64,000 bases of DNA from Desulfobacter vibrioformis DSM 8776 (GTDB taxonomy: Bacteria > Desulfobacterota > Desulfobacteria > Desulfobacterales > Desulfobacteraceae). The notes beneath the pieces are model-generated. The model did no database searches and had not been told where the DNA came from. It worked only from the letters and a program-made list of their open reading frames with translations. The stretch is taken from assembly GCF_000745975.1 (NCBI RefSeq), contig NZ_JQKJ01000016.1, positions 55,202-119,201 on the forward strand, read 5' to 3'. This document shows positions 52,601 to 62,673 of the stretch, in pieces (the stretch's first letter is position 1; each line of letters starts with the position of its first letter). The position numbers and the translations under genes are program-made.

Positions 52601-53862
52601 GACGGGAGAACTACCCGGTTTCGCCCACCCGCCTTGGCCTGGTAGAGCATGTCATCCGCATGATTTATAACCCCCTGGAGCGTGTCATGGCGATTATCCG
52701 ATATGCCTGCAGAGATGGTAAATTTTATGGTTTGCCCCTTATAGTCAACGGATGAGGCTTGCACACGGGTTCTGATATCTTCAAAAAATTTTTGGGCCGC
52801 TCCAAGATCAAACCCTTTGGAGAGAATACAGAACTCTTCTCCCCCGAAACGCGCCAGAAGGTGACTTTCCTCTTCCATGGTTTCTAATAACAGCCCGGAA
52901 AGATGCTTTAATGCAACATCTCCACCGTCATGCCCATAGGTGTCATTGACCTTTTTGAAAAAATCGATATCAACCATGGTGACCGTCAGCGGGGTGCGGT
53001 GCTGTTTGGATTCAGCAAAACGTCTTTCACCCACATCGAAAAAGTGACGCCGGTTGTAAAGCTGTGTCAGCGGATCTTTAATGGCCGCATCCCTAAGCTT
53101 TTTCAGCATCTCCATGTATTCGACGTTCTGGGTGACCCTGGCGTAAAACTCCTCGCTTTCAAAGGGTTTTTTTAAAAAATCATTGGCCCCGGTTTTCAGG
53201 AATTTTGCAGGCAGCAGCGTGTTGCCCTTGGCAGAAATGCCGATGACAATCATTTCACTTTTACTGTGTTTTTGCCGGATCCGGCGAACCAGTTCAAAAC
53301 CGTCCACGCGCGGCATGTGATAATCGGTTATCACAAGCTTGACATCATTATGCCCGGCCAGTTTTTCCAAGGCATCCTCGCCGTCTTCGGCTTCGATCAC
53401 CTGGTACTGATGCGTGGTCAAAAGATTTTTGTAATGGGCCCGAAGAACCCTTGAATCATCCACCACCAGGGCCTTGATCTTCTGATTCATGTAAAGGCGG
53501 ACAATAAGCTTTTTGATATGATCAATGCACGCCACACCCTGCTTGAGGACGTAATCAATGACATTTTTGGAAAGGATCTCCGAACGGATCTCTTCGTCAA
53601 GGGTACCGGTCAGAACAATGGAGGGAATCCCCTTGGACATGATATAATCCACGGCCTCCCCCCGGGGGGCCCCTTTTAAACTCAACCCCATGACAGCAAC
53701 AAAAAAATCGGTTTTTTGTTCAAGCAGGGCGCGGGCTTCATCCAATGAAAACACCTGAAAGATCTCAACACTCATGTCGGCCTCAAGGGCCTTTTTCATG
53801 ATATTGGAAATCGTCTTGTTGTCTTCAATTATCAGGATGCTGTTTTTTACAATATGCTCCAT
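52597..53862 (-). CDS. Response regulator with two receiver domains and GGDEF diguanylate cyclase
   Basis: A 421-aa protein. REC1 (residues about 8-120) has the acidic pair IEDN, but the phosphoacceptor position is Met (VAVMGLSLKG), so it is probably degenerate. REC2 (about 130-248) has the VVDD acidic pair and Asp in VITDYHMPRVDG. The GGDEF domain (about 262-420) has active-site LLARFGGEEFCIL and the nucleotide-binding DHDGGD-type segment YGHDGGDVALKHLSG, so it should make c-di-GMP. It is the last gene of the cheA operon and a likely output of that kinase. Confidence 0.92.
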   Translation of the reverse strand: MEHIVKNSILIIEDNKTISNIMKKALEADMSVEIFQVFSLDEARALLEQKTDFFVAVMGLSLKGAPRGEAVDYIMSKGIPSIVLTGTLDEEIRSEILSKNVIDYVLKQGVACIDHIKKLIVRLYMNQKIKALVVDDSRVLRAHYKNLLTTHQYQVIEAEDGEDALEKLAGHNDVKLVITDYHMPRVDGFELVRRIRQKHSKSEMIVIGISAKGNTLLPAKFLKTGANDFLKKPFESEEFYARVTQNVEYMEMLKKLRDAAIKDPLTQLYNRRHFFDVGERRFAESKQHRTPLTVTMVDIDFFKKVNDTYGHDGGDVALKHLSGLLLETMEEESHLLARFGGEEFCILSKGFDLGAAQKFFEDIRTRVQASSVDYKGQTIKFTISAGISDNRHDTLQGVINHADDMLYQAKAGGRNRVVLPS

Positions 53863-53878
53863 AACAAAAATCGCAGGA

Positions 53879-56281
53879 TCAGAAAATGGGCCTTAAAACA
53901 TGGGCAAACCAGCCTAATCCTTCATATTCACGATATCCTTTGGTTTTTGAAGAACCGAATATATACCGTTTCTCCTGGTATTCCAATAGGCCGGAAACCG
54001 TGTCGCCTGCCTTGAGATCAAAAATTTGATCCGGCAGATCCAGTTTCATCCCCACAGGAAATCTTTCTGCATCAGTTGTTTCGATGATTTCAGACTGGTT
54101 GTTGGTATAAATTGCAACACTGCCCTCAATAATCATTCCCTGCCGGTCCTTGGGCAGGCAGGTGTGAAGAATCTTTTTTGCCTCTGTGTCCCAATCAAAC
54201 AGGATACCCAATACGCCGATGCTGTCGCCCTCCCGTTCGCCGTTTCTTCTGACCCCGTTGGCATAGATTAATGAGCGCTCCTTGTTTTTTTCCAGATTGG
54301 AATCCGCCACATCCTGGACCGCATACTCGCTTGACAGGGTAGTTCTCATTCCCATCTGAAACCAGACCTGGTCAGACACATTGATCTTGGACAGTTCATT
54401 TTTCAATTCAGTTCGGGAACAGGCATGAATGTCGCCGTTGGCATCCGACAAAACCAGATTCCGGTACATGGTATAACTGCCGTTGATGACCTTCAGACGG
54501 TTTCCGGCTTTTATAAAATTTTCTTCGGTTGGATTTAAAAGGGCTGTCCAGAAATATTCATCAGTGGCCCACCATCTGATGTCGGCGGATCGCTCAAACA
54601 GGTTCCTGTCGATGAGATCAATGGCCTGTTTTGAGAAATTCTCAAGGGCTTTTAAATTCAGCTGCAGTTCCGCATTGGCCATCTCTTTAAGAAGATCTTC
54701 CATGCGGGAGGTTACATAGTCCCCGGATTTTGTAATCTGATTGAATATCGGCCCTAACGCCCCGCCGCGTTTTCCAAGCTTGGAAGCAAATACAATACCG
54801 TTCAGGGAAATCAGCTGGATCGACTCTTTATCATCCTGAACTTTTCGATAGGTCTGTTTGTTGATATCCGGAATGATTTTTGAATTCAACAGCTCTTCGG
54901 CACTGATATCATAGATATCGGCATCCGAGCTGTTTTCAAATATATGGGACTTGGGGATAATCACATGGGAGCTCCAGCCAAGTCCCCGGTAATCCAGATA
55001 TCCGTCGGTTCGTGCAGAAAAAACAGCAGAATCACACCCTTCAAAAACCAGATAGCTGTTCATGCTTTCGCCATCGTTTAATGTCCGGTTTCTTTTGGGA
55101 AGATGGGCGCTTTCACCTATTTCAAGGATGTTTTCGTCCGTGGACGCGATGATTTTTCCGCGGCTGTTGGTAAACATGGAATAACAGCCGTCCAGAATTT
55201 GCCCGGCCTCGTCCATGGGCATATACTCTTCCAGAATAATCTGGGCCTCTCCCTGGAAATCGAAAAACACGCCCATGGCACCGCTGACCTTGTCGTTTTC
55301 GTCACTGTTCTCCCTGACAGCAGTGGAATAAACCAGGGAGAGCTGATCTTCCACGTTTGACGGATAAATGTCCTGGGCAAAATATTCTGTGCCGTTTTTT
55401 GTGTCAAGGGCCTTAACGAACCAGGCTTCTTCTTTTACACACAGGCCCAATACCGCCAGTCGACGTTCGCTGTTGGCATTGGCGATAATGAACCCGTCTG
55501 AATCCGCAATCACCAGGTCCCGGTAAAGGGTATAGGAGTTGTTGATATCCTCCAGCCGGCAGCAGGCAAACTCAATTTTTGAGGCAAGTTGAATCAGTCG
55601 TTTGAGAAACGATTTAAGCGTTTTTCCAACATTTGCCGTACTCGTGCTGTCCAGGCAATTATTCAGCTCGTTGAATGCGGATATAAAGTCTTCCAGCGCG
55701 TTTTGCTTGAGTAAGCCGGAAAAATTTTCAAGCCCGCCTTTTATCCGTTCCAGTTGATTTGAAAAGGATATTTCCTGGGACGTCCTTTCCAGGGCCTTGT
55801 CATCTGCGTCGCTGCTTGCTTCCGAGATGCCTTCCAACAGTCTAAAAATATCGGATGCCTCTTTTCTGGTTTCCTCATAGAATTGGATGCAGTTGCTGAA
55901 TGCGGTTTCCAGCGCCCACCACCGCACATCACAGGTCCGTTCTAAAAGGTTCCGGTCAAGGGTGTTGATTTTGTTGTACGCAGTGGTATGCAAAATTGAG
56001 GCATGCAACTGCTCTTTTGCGACGTAGTACTGGTCAAAAAGCTTTTTGGTGACATCTAAAAGTTCCCGGGAAAAATTTTCCACCCGTTTCATCAGCTCGG
56101 TGATCTGCTCCTGCTCAGTGGGATTTGCACTGATCTCCATAGCAGTTGACTCCCCTTGATTACAGACCGGGAAAATGCCGTTTAATTCGCTTACAATTCT
56201 TTCGTAGAATTCCCGGTGTTCGAATTGAATCGAGGGGTCAAAAATACTGAATCTTTTTGCCGCACCCATATCAGCTGCCAT
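53879..56281 (-). CDS. Soluble tandem sensory protein (two Cache-like repeats) in a chemosensory operon
   Basis: An 800-aa protein with no membrane helix. Two related halves are seen. Repeat 1 (about 108-444) holds NLLERTCDVRWWALETAF, YTLYRDLVIADSDGFIIANA and EGLGW-like YRGLGWSSHV. Repeat 2 (about 557-798) holds NLFERSADIRWWATDEYFW, YTMYRNLVLSDANGDIHACS and YEGLGWFAHV. The patterns resemble PAS-like Cache sensors (RDLxLxDxxGxI), but the domain appears cytoplasmic. No methyl-accepting or kinase domain is present. Gene order after cheA and cheW suggests it presents input to the complex. Start codons at 56281 (overlapping cheW by 11 bp) and 56269 are both possible. Confidence 0.65.
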   Translation of the reverse strand: MAADMGAAKRFSIFDPSIQFEHREFYERIVSELNGIFPVCNQGESTAMEISANPTEQEQITELMKRVENFSRELLDVTKKLFDQYYVAKEQLHASILHTTAYNKINTLDRNLLERTCDVRWWALETAFSNCIQFYEETRKEASDIFRLLEGISEASSDADDKALERTSQEISFSNQLERIKGGLENFSGLLKQNALEDFISAFNELNNCLDSTSTANVGKTLKSFLKRLIQLASKIEFACCRLEDINNSYTLYRDLVIADSDGFIIANANSERRLAVLGLCVKEEAWFVKALDTKNGTEYFAQDIYPSNVEDQLSLVYSTAVRENSDENDKVSGAMGVFFDFQGEAQIILEEYMPMDEAGQILDGCYSMFTNSRGKIIASTDENILEIGESAHLPKRNRTLNDGESMNSYLVFEGCDSAVFSARTDGYLDYRGLGWSSHVIIPKSHIFENSSDADIYDISAEELLNSKIIPDINKQTYRKVQDDKESIQLISLNGIVFASKLGKRGGALGPIFNQITKSGDYVTSRMEDLLKEMANAELQLNLKALENFSKQAIDLIDRNLFERSADIRWWATDEYFWTALLNPTEENFIKAGNRLKVINGSYTMYRNLVLSDANGDIHACSRTELKNELSKINVSDQVWFQMGMRTTLSSEYAVQDVADSNLEKNKERSLIYANGVRRNGEREGDSIGVLGILFDWDTEAKKILHTCLPKDRQGMIIEGSVAIYTNNQSEIIETTDAERFPVGMKLDLPDQIFDLKAGDTVSGLLEYQEKRYIFGSSKTKGYREYEGLGWFAHVLRPIF

Positions 56282-56768
56282 GGTTTGTATCCTCCATATG
56301 CGTGACGAGGCCTAGGATTAGTTTGGGTATTGATAAAAGAGAGATCAGATCCTCGCCACTTTTCATGACCCCTTCAATGTATGTTTCATTCACATGGGCC
56401 GGCGGTGGATAAAAAGATTCCAGCTCACCGTCAATAATTTTAAAAACGTCATCAATCAATAAGACAACTGGTTCGTCTCCGGCATTCAGCCCCAGGTCCA
56501 GGGCTTCCTGGGGGAGCCCGTCCTGGGTTTCCAGGATGATCATTTTTTTCCGTTGCCCGGTGGATGCCGCCGTTATCCCGGATTTAAACAGACAGCGCTT
56601 AAGATTTATGACAGCAGTGGTTCTGCCCCGAAGGTTCATAAGGCCCTCGATTCTTGAATCGTTCCCCGGGATGGGATCCACAGTGGCCTGTCTTGAAATT
56701 TCCTGAACCAGGTAGATGGGAATGCCGAAAAGATCGTCAGCAATATAAAATGTAGCATATTTCATCAT
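56271..56768 (-). CDS. cheW: CheW-like coupling protein
   Basis: A 165-aa CheW domain: MKYATFYIADDLFGIPIYLV, EGLMNLRGRTTAVINLKRCL, and EPVVLLIDDVFKII. It bridges receptors and CheA. Its ATG overlaps the cheA stop by 4 bp and its stop overlaps the next start. Confidence 0.92.
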   Translation of the reverse strand: MMKYATFYIADDLFGIPIYLVQEISRQATVDPIPGNDSRIEGLMNLRGRTTAVINLKRCLFKSGITAASTGQRKKMIILETQDGLPQEALDLGLNAGDEPVVLLIDDVFKIIDGELESFYPPPAHVNETYIEGVMKSGEDLISLLSIPKLILGLVTHMEDTNHGS

Positions 56769-59509
56769 GCATTCCTTGGGTTGGTTTTATTTGTTTCATA
56801 AAGTTCGCTGATCCGGTGCAGGACCCGGTCCTTGTCCAGTTTCACCTCATAGGCATCAAATCCTGCGTCCATACCTTTTTTGATATTCTCTTCACTGTTC
56901 AGCGATGTTAATGCCATGGCGGGAATGTCCCGGAGTCTTGGATCTGTTTTAATTGTTGAGACCAGCTGGTATCCGTCCATAACAGGCATTTCAATATCTG
57001 AGACCAGGATGTCGAATTCATCCGGTTTTGCGATCAGCGCATGCAACGCCTCTTTACCGTTCTTGCACACGGTTATGTTTTTAATCCCGTAGGATTTAAA
57101 ATACTGCACGATAAGCTGCCTGAAAAAGATCTGGTCTTCGGCAAGCAGAATCCGGCATTGTTCAATATTGCTGGAAAGCTTTTTGTGATACCGTTTCGGG
57201 TCAAACTTCTGCAGCAGCGTAAATATGTCCAGAAGGGTGATCAGCTCATCATTGTGGAAAAAGGTCCCCATGATGCCGTTTTCATCGGCCTCTTTGGTGT
57301 TCAGATTTTCCGTAAGTTCAATATGTGTGATAATACGGCATCCAACGATTCCGGTGGGGTATTTTATTCTGGAAGGGACAAGGAATATCAACTCTTCTTT
57401 TGGCTTTTCCAGGGAGGACACATCCAAAGATTTGTCCAGGCGAAGCAGGGGCATGGATTTGCCATGACGCTGGATGAACTCACGGTTGCCCACTTTTTTT
57501 ACATCTTTTATTTTAAATTTGTCGATTTCCGACAACAGATTTACGGGAACGGCAAAGTACTCTTCAGGTGCATAATTAAACACCACAACCTGCTGCTTAT
57601 CATCCTGCATCACCCTTCTGGCGGCTTGATGATGGGTTTCCTGGTGGCGGGAAAAATTTAAAGCCGCCTTTTCCACCAGCCCGTTGATGTCAAGAATCAA
57701 CGCCACTTTTCCGTTTCCCAGAATGGTGCTGCCTGCAAATACCCTCCGGTGCTTGATCAACTGGGGCAACCGTTTGACGACAATCTCCTCCTTACCCATA
57801 ATCCGGTCCACCAAAACGCCGAAATAGTTTTGTTTGAATTGAAGTACAATAAAAATAAGGTTGTCTTTCCGCCGGTCTGCTCCTGTTCTCTGATTCCGGC
57901 TTTTTTTAGCTTCACCCCGGGGGACTTCCAGGCGCCGGTCAACAAAAGACTGTCGTCGGTCTTGGGATTTTTTGCCGTCATTGGAAATATAGGTTCTGGG
58001 AATTTCAAGAATATCCTCCAGGTGAACCAGGGGGATCAGTTTATCCCTGAGCTTGAAGACTTCCTGGTCTTTGATTCTGGCGATCTGCTGCATTTCCACA
58101 TCCGGTGACAGCGTGATCACCTCGTTGACCGCGACCTGGGGGATTGCCAGTGTGTATGATCCGATATTTATGATCAGTCCGGCAATCACCGAGGAATTGA
58201 CAATGGCCTGGGTCAGGGGGATCCGGGCCTGAATCAAAGTGCCTTTTTCCGGTTTGGAGGAGATATCCACCATACAGCCGATTTTTTCCAGGTTGTTGCG
58301 TACAACATCCATGCCCACGCCCCTGCCTGAAAGCGTGGTGGGATGTTCCTGGGTGGAAAATCCCGGGTGGAAAATGAAATGTATTACATCTTTGTCAGAA
58401 AGCAGCCCGGCTTCTGCCTCGGTGACCAGTTTTTTTTCGATGGCCTTGGCCCGGATCACATCGGGATGAATGCCCTTGCCGTCATCCTCGACCTCAATGA
58501 GAATCTGTCCGCTTTCGTGGCGGGCCCGAAGGTACAGATTGCCTAAAATGCCTTTGCCGGAATTGGAACGTTCCCCCGGCTTTTCTATGCCATGATCCAC
58601 TGCGTTTCGAACCAGATGGGTCAAGGGATCTGAGAGCGCTTCCAGAATGGTTCTGTCCAGTTCCAGTTCGCCGCCGTCAATGTGCAGCTCAATTTTTTTG
58701 CCAAGGTCCCTGGACAGGTCACGAACCGTTCGCTTGTATTTATTGAACAGATGTCCGATGGGCTGCATCCGGATCTGTATGACGTGCTGGTGCAGTTTTG
58801 TAATACTTTGAGAAAGGGTCTGGAACGGCTTATCTCTCTCATATTTTGTTAAGAATTGATTGCGCCCCAGTACAACTTCTCCAATCAACTCCAGCAACTC
58901 GTCCAGAACATCCACACCAATACGGATGGTACTTTTTTCAGTCCCGTTGGACAGCAGGCCGGTCCCGGTTTCCGGTGATACGGGACCGGTTTGGTTTTTC
59001 TCTTTTGGTTTGTTTTCAATTTTGTCATTTTCAGGCAACGCCTTTTCGGCCTGGTCGTTTGCGGGAAATCTCCTTTCATCCGGAGCCGTCTGGGCTGTAT
59101 CCGGATGTCCGGACCAGGCCTGTTTAAGTTCGGCCACCAGCTCGTCTATGTCCAGATCATTTCCAAAATCCGGCGCAAAGAGCATGTCCGAAAGGGTGTC
59201 CCTTGCCCTTAAAAGAATATCGACAATGTCTGCCGTAACCGGAATGTCATTGCTTCTTATTTTTTCCAGCAATGTTTCGGCATTATGGCCGACCCGTTCA
59301 ATGCCGGTAAGTTGGAAAAATCCTGCTGCGCCCTTGACTGAGTGAATTGCCCGGAATATTTCATCAACGTCCTTTGAAGACCTGTTTGTTTCCAGGCCTA
59401 ATAAGGTCTGCTCGATGGCGCTGAGATTCTCGGCACTCTCCGCTACAAATTCTTTTAATAAATCTTCGGATTCGGTGTCCACATCCCATCCTTTGGCTCT
59501 GCTGGTCAT
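56765..59509 (-). CDS. cheA: CheA-type hybrid chemotaxis histidine kinase with C-terminal receiver
   Basis: About 914 aa. An HPt domain comes first (phospho-His in AIHSVKGAAGFF), then a linker and dimerisation domain (LDELLELIGEVVLGRNQFL). The HATPase domain shows N-box HLVRNAVDHGIEKPGE, G1 VEDDGKGI and GRGVGMDVV. Two CheW-like regions follow (one about 430-600, a second after 650), and a C-terminal receiver (Asp in ILVSDIEMPVMDGYQL). The ATG at 59509 is chosen over a TTG at 59566. Hybrid CheA of this form is typical of alternative (non-flagellar) Che systems. Its partners CheW, tandem sensor and GGDEF regulator follow without gaps; CheB, CheR and CheY are not visible. Confidence 0.92.
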   Translation of the reverse strand: MTSRAKGWDVDTESEDLLKEFVAESAENLSAIEQTLLGLETNRSSKDVDEIFRAIHSVKGAAGFFQLTGIERVGHNAETLLEKIRSNDIPVTADIVDILLRARDTLSDMLFAPDFGNDLDIDELVAELKQAWSGHPDTAQTAPDERRFPANDQAEKALPENDKIENKPKEKNQTGPVSPETGTGLLSNGTEKSTIRIGVDVLDELLELIGEVVLGRNQFLTKYERDKPFQTLSQSITKLHQHVIQIRMQPIGHLFNKYKRTVRDLSRDLGKKIELHIDGGELELDRTILEALSDPLTHLVRNAVDHGIEKPGERSNSGKGILGNLYLRARHESGQILIEVEDDGKGIHPDVIRAKAIEKKLVTEAEAGLLSDKDVIHFIFHPGFSTQEHPTTLSGRGVGMDVVRNNLEKIGCMVDISSKPEKGTLIQARIPLTQAIVNSSVIAGLIINIGSYTLAIPQVAVNEVITLSPDVEMQQIARIKDQEVFKLRDKLIPLVHLEDILEIPRTYISNDGKKSQDRRQSFVDRRLEVPRGEAKKSRNQRTGADRRKDNLIFIVLQFKQNYFGVLVDRIMGKEEIVVKRLPQLIKHRRVFAGSTILGNGKVALILDINGLVEKAALNFSRHQETHHQAARRVMQDDKQQVVVFNYAPEEYFAVPVNLLSEIDKFKIKDVKKVGNREFIQRHGKSMPLLRLDKSLDVSSLEKPKEELIFLVPSRIKYPTGIVGCRIITHIELTENLNTKEADENGIMGTFFHNDELITLLDIFTLLQKFDPKRYHKKLSSNIEQCRILLAEDQIFFRQLIVQYFKSYGIKNITVCKNGKEALHALIAKPDEFDILVSDIEMPVMDGYQLVSTIKTDPRLRDIPAMALTSLNSEENIKKGMDAGFDAYEVKLDKDRVLHRISELYETNKTNPRNA

Positions 59510-59898
59510 TATTTCTACAAACAATCTATAAATTGTCTTAATTATTTTTTGCAAAAATAATACCAACTATATATATGATATTTAAAATAACAAAATTTTC
59601 TTTTGCAATGGTATAAAAAATTACAAATAGAATCAAATCAAATCGTTTGCGTGACATTATTGTAAATAGAAAAAAAACAATAATGTTATTTCAAGACATC
59701 ATTAAAGACGATTGACAGACGTGGTGCCGGTGGCTTCTTCATTATTGAGGGGAAGCCCGCAGATATCGTGCTGGTATTGGCATCCGTAGACAACGAGAAG
59801 TTGATGCGTCCACGACGACAGGAATGATCAGTGCTTGATAGGGATAAGATATCATGATACATTCACTCGATTTTCAACCAGTTGGACAAAATTAAGGC
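59510..59898. other. 389-bp intergenic region between cheA and radA
   Basis: It holds divergent promoters in AT-rich DNA at 59567-59690. A plus-strand frame of about 40 codons, GGFFIIEGKPADIVLVLASV then DNEKLMRPRRQE, ends at a TGA near 59828; it looks protein-like but has no start signal and may be a gene scrap. Nothing else was recognised. Confidence 0.3.
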
Positions 59899-61275
59899 AT
59901 GGCAAAAAAAAAAGATAAAACCATATTCCGCTGTAAAAACTGCGGAACCCAGACGCCTAAATGGATGGGCCAGTGTCCGGACTGTGGAGACTGGGACAGC
60001 CTTATCGAGGAGACCCTGGTGGTTCGGACCCCGGGTGTGGCGGGTGCGGGCAGGCCTGCCATTGCAGCCAGACCCGTACCCATTGAAGACGTGGAGGTTT
60101 CCTCTTCCCTGCGTATGGGCACCGGTATCAATGAATTTGACCGGGTTCTGGGTGGCGGTATTGTTAGCGGCTCCCTGGTGCTTATTGGCGGAGATCCGGG
60201 GATCGGCAAATCCACGCTCATGCTCCAGGTGTTGTCCACCCTGGCAAAGGCCGGGAAAAAATGCCTGTATGTATCGGGCGAGGAATCCATAGGCCAGCTT
60301 TCCATGCGGGGCAAGCGTCTGGGATCTTTGGGCAGTTCTTTGTTTGTGGTGTCTGAAACCGACCTTGAGGCGATTCTTGCCATGGCGGAAAAAGATCAAT
60401 ATGACGCCATGGTTGTAGATTCCATTCAAACCGTATTTCACCCCCAGGTCACCTCTACGCCGGGCAGCATCTCCCAGATCAGAGAAGCATCCATGCAGTT
60501 CATGCGCTTGTCCAAAACCGTGGGGCTTCCCATTTTTCTTGTGGGACACGTCACCAAGGGCGGGGCCATTGCAGGCCCCAGAATCATGGAGCACATGGTG
60601 GACACTGTGCTTTATTTTGAAGGGGATAAAAACCATATTTTTCGAATCCTTCGGGCCGTGAAAAATCGTTTCGGATCCACCAATGAAATCGGGGTGTTTG
60701 AAATGCGGGACCAGGGGCTGACCCAGGTGCCTAACCCGTCGGCTGTATTTTTGTCTGAACGGGCTATCGTGGCCCCGGGCTCCGTGGTCACGGCCAGCAT
60801 GGAAGGGTCCCGTCCCATTCTGGTGGAAATACAAGGCCTTGTCTCCACGTCCGGACTTGGCACACCCCGGCGCACGGTTTTAGGACTGGACAGCAACCGG
60901 GTGGCTCTGATTGTGGCGGTGATGGAAAAACGCCTGGGCATGAATCTGGCCGGTCTGGACATTTTTATGAATGTCACGGGCGGGGTCCGCATCACCGAAC
61001 CCTCGGCTGATCTTGCCATTGCAGCCGCGCTTGCCTCAAGTTTTCTGGACCGCCCAGTACACAAGGAGACCACCCTGATCGGCGAGATCGGACTTACCGG
61101 CGAGATAAGGGCCGTAAGCCATGCCCAGGCCAGGATTAAAGAAGCCGCCAAAATGGGATTTACACGATGTCTTGTGCCTACGGCCACCATGAAACAATTG
61201 TCAAAAACAAAAGGCATGGCCATTGAAAGCGTCAGTTTTTTAAGGGATGCCGTGGAGGTTCTGTTTGAAGGGTAA
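59899..61275 (+). CDS. radA: DNA repair protein RadA
   Basis: A 458-aa protein: N-terminal zinc finger CKNCGTQTPKWMGQCPDCGDW, RecA-like core with Walker A GGDPGIGKST, the RadA-specific KNRFGSTNEIGVFEM, and a C-terminal Lon-protease-like domain (ITEPSADLAIAAALASSF). It drives branch migration in recombinational repair. Translationally coupled to rlmE downstream. Confidence 0.96.
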   Translation: MAKKKDKTIFRCKNCGTQTPKWMGQCPDCGDWDSLIEETLVVRTPGVAGAGRPAIAARPVPIEDVEVSSSLRMGTGINEFDRVLGGGIVSGSLVLIGGDPGIGKSTLMLQVLSTLAKAGKKCLYVSGEESIGQLSMRGKRLGSLGSSLFVVSETDLEAILAMAEKDQYDAMVVDSIQTVFHPQVTSTPGSISQIREASMQFMRLSKTVGLPIFLVGHVTKGGAIAGPRIMEHMVDTVLYFEGDKNHIFRILRAVKNRFGSTNEIGVFEMRDQGLTQVPNPSAVFLSERAIVAPGSVVTASMEGSRPILVEIQGLVSTSGLGTPRRTVLGLDSNRVALIVAVMEKRLGMNLAGLDIFMNVTGGVRITEPSADLAIAAALASSFLDRPVHKETTLIGEIGLTGEIRAVSHAQARIKEAAKMGFTRCLVPTATMKQLSKTKGMAIESVSFLRDAVEVLFEG

Positions 61276-61906
61276 AAAAAAGATAACAAAAGGAGCAAAG
61301 CCTGCAGGCAAGGGCGGCAAAACCGGGCAGTGGGCGGACCATCTCACACAAAAGGCCAAATCCATGGGCTATCCTGCCCGGTCCGTGTTTAAACTTGAAG
61401 ATATTCAGAACAGATTTCAGATTATTAAAAAAGGGGACATTGTTCTTGATCTTGGGTGCTCTCCGGGATCCTGGACCCTTTACGCAGCAAAACTTGTGGG
61501 TGACCAGGGCCGCGTGCTCGGCATTGATTTAAAAGCGGTTGAAACAAAACTGCCGCCCAATGCGGTAACCATTCAGGATGACATTCTTAACCCCGAACAC
61601 CCGGCGTTTATTGAGCCCCATACAGGTGCGTTTAACGCCGTGATCAGCGACATGGCCCCGGCCACCACGGGCAGGAAAGATGTGGATGCCATCCGCTCCG
61701 TTGAACTGTGCCGCATGGCCCTTGACACGGCCTTGAAAAATTTGATTTTTCAAGGTAGTTTTGTGTGCAAAATTTTCCAGGGAAACGACTTCAAAGCGTT
61801 TGAGCAGGAAGTGAAGGCAGCGTTTAAGGAGTGCCGGGTGTTTAAGCCCGAAAGCTGCAGAAAACAAAGCAAAGAAATTTATATCATAGGAAAAGATAAA
61901 AAATAA
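61265..61906 (+). CDS. rlmE: 23S rRNA 2'-O-methyltransferase RlmE (FtsJ/RrmJ)
   Basis: A 213-aa methyltransferase: [23 protein letters not shown] motif [26 protein letters not shown] (KDKE Asp) and [17 protein letters not shown] followed by 6 nt and TTG (61265) gives the start, within the last codons of radA; an ATG at 61247 lies before the GGAGG. It methylates U2552 (E. coli number) of 23S rRNA. Confidence 0.93.
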   Translation: MKGKKKITKGAKPAGKGGKTGQWADHLTQKAKSMGYPARSVFKLEDIQNRFQIIKKGDIVLDLGCSPGSWTLYAAKLVGDQGRVLGIDLKAVETKLPPNAVTIQDDILNPEHPAFIEPHTGAFNAVISDMAPATTGRKDVDAIRSVELCRMALDTALKNLIFQGSFVCKIFQGNDFKAFEQEVKAAFKECRVFKPESCRKQSKEIYIIGKDKK

Positions 61907-61922
61907 TAAGGAGACAATATCC

Positions 61923-62666
61923 ATGTCAGGACATAGCAAATGGTCGACCATCAAACATAAAAAAGGAGCGGCCGATAAAAAACGGGCAAAGGTGTTTACC
62001 AAGCTGATTAAGGAAATTACAGTGGCCGCCCGCATGGGCGGGGGTGATCCCGGGGCCAACCCCCGGCTGCGCCGGGCCATTGACTCGGCCAAAGCCCAAA
62101 ACATGCCCAAGGACAATGTGGACCGGGCCATTAAAAAGGGCTCCGGCGACATGGACGGGGTCAATTACGAGGAACTCATGTATGAAGGGTACGGACCCGG
62201 CGGCGTGGCGGTGATGGTGGAATGCCTCACAGACAACAAGAACCGGACCATTGCCGATGTCAGGTATATTTTTAACAAGGCAGGCGGCAATGTGGGCACG
62301 GACGGTTGCGTGGCCTGGATGTTTGATAAAAAGGGCGTGATTACCATTTCCAAGAAAAATACAGACGAGGATACTCTCATGGAAGTGGCCCTTGACGCAG
62401 GGGCTGAAGATATTAAAGACGAAGGCGACAGCTTTGATGTGCTCACTGCACCCGATGATTTTGATGCGGTCAAGGATGCCATTGATGGCGCACAGATCCC
62501 TTATGAGGTGGCTGAAATCTCCATGGTTCCCCAGAATACCACAGCCGTATCAGGCAAAGAAGCCGAGCAGATGGTCAGATTCATGGAGGCCCTGGACGAC
62601 AACGATGATGTCCAAAATTTTTATACCAACGCCGATATCCCGGACGAGGCTTTTGACGCCATGTAA
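61923..62666 (+). CDS. yebC: YebC/PmpR family DNA-binding regulator
   Basis: A 247-aa protein: [20 protein letters not shown] and [16 protein letters not shown] are invariant in the family. Annotated as transcription regulators; some members are also reported to relieve ribosome stalling at proline runs. Follows rlmE by 16 bp with AAGGAG. Confidence 0.95.
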   Translation: MSGHSKWSTIKHKKGAADKKRAKVFTKLIKEITVAARMGGGDPGANPRLRRAIDSAKAQNMPKDNVDRAIKKGSGDMDGVNYEELMYEGYGPGGVAVMVECLTDNKNRTIADVRYIFNKAGGNVGTDGCVAWMFDKKGVITISKKNTDEDTLMEVALDAGAEDIKDEGDSFDVLTAPDDFDAVKDAIDGAQIPYEVAEISMVPQNTTAVSGKEAEQMVRFMEALDDNDDVQNFYTNADIPDEAFDAM

Positions 62667-62673
62667 TTTCGTT

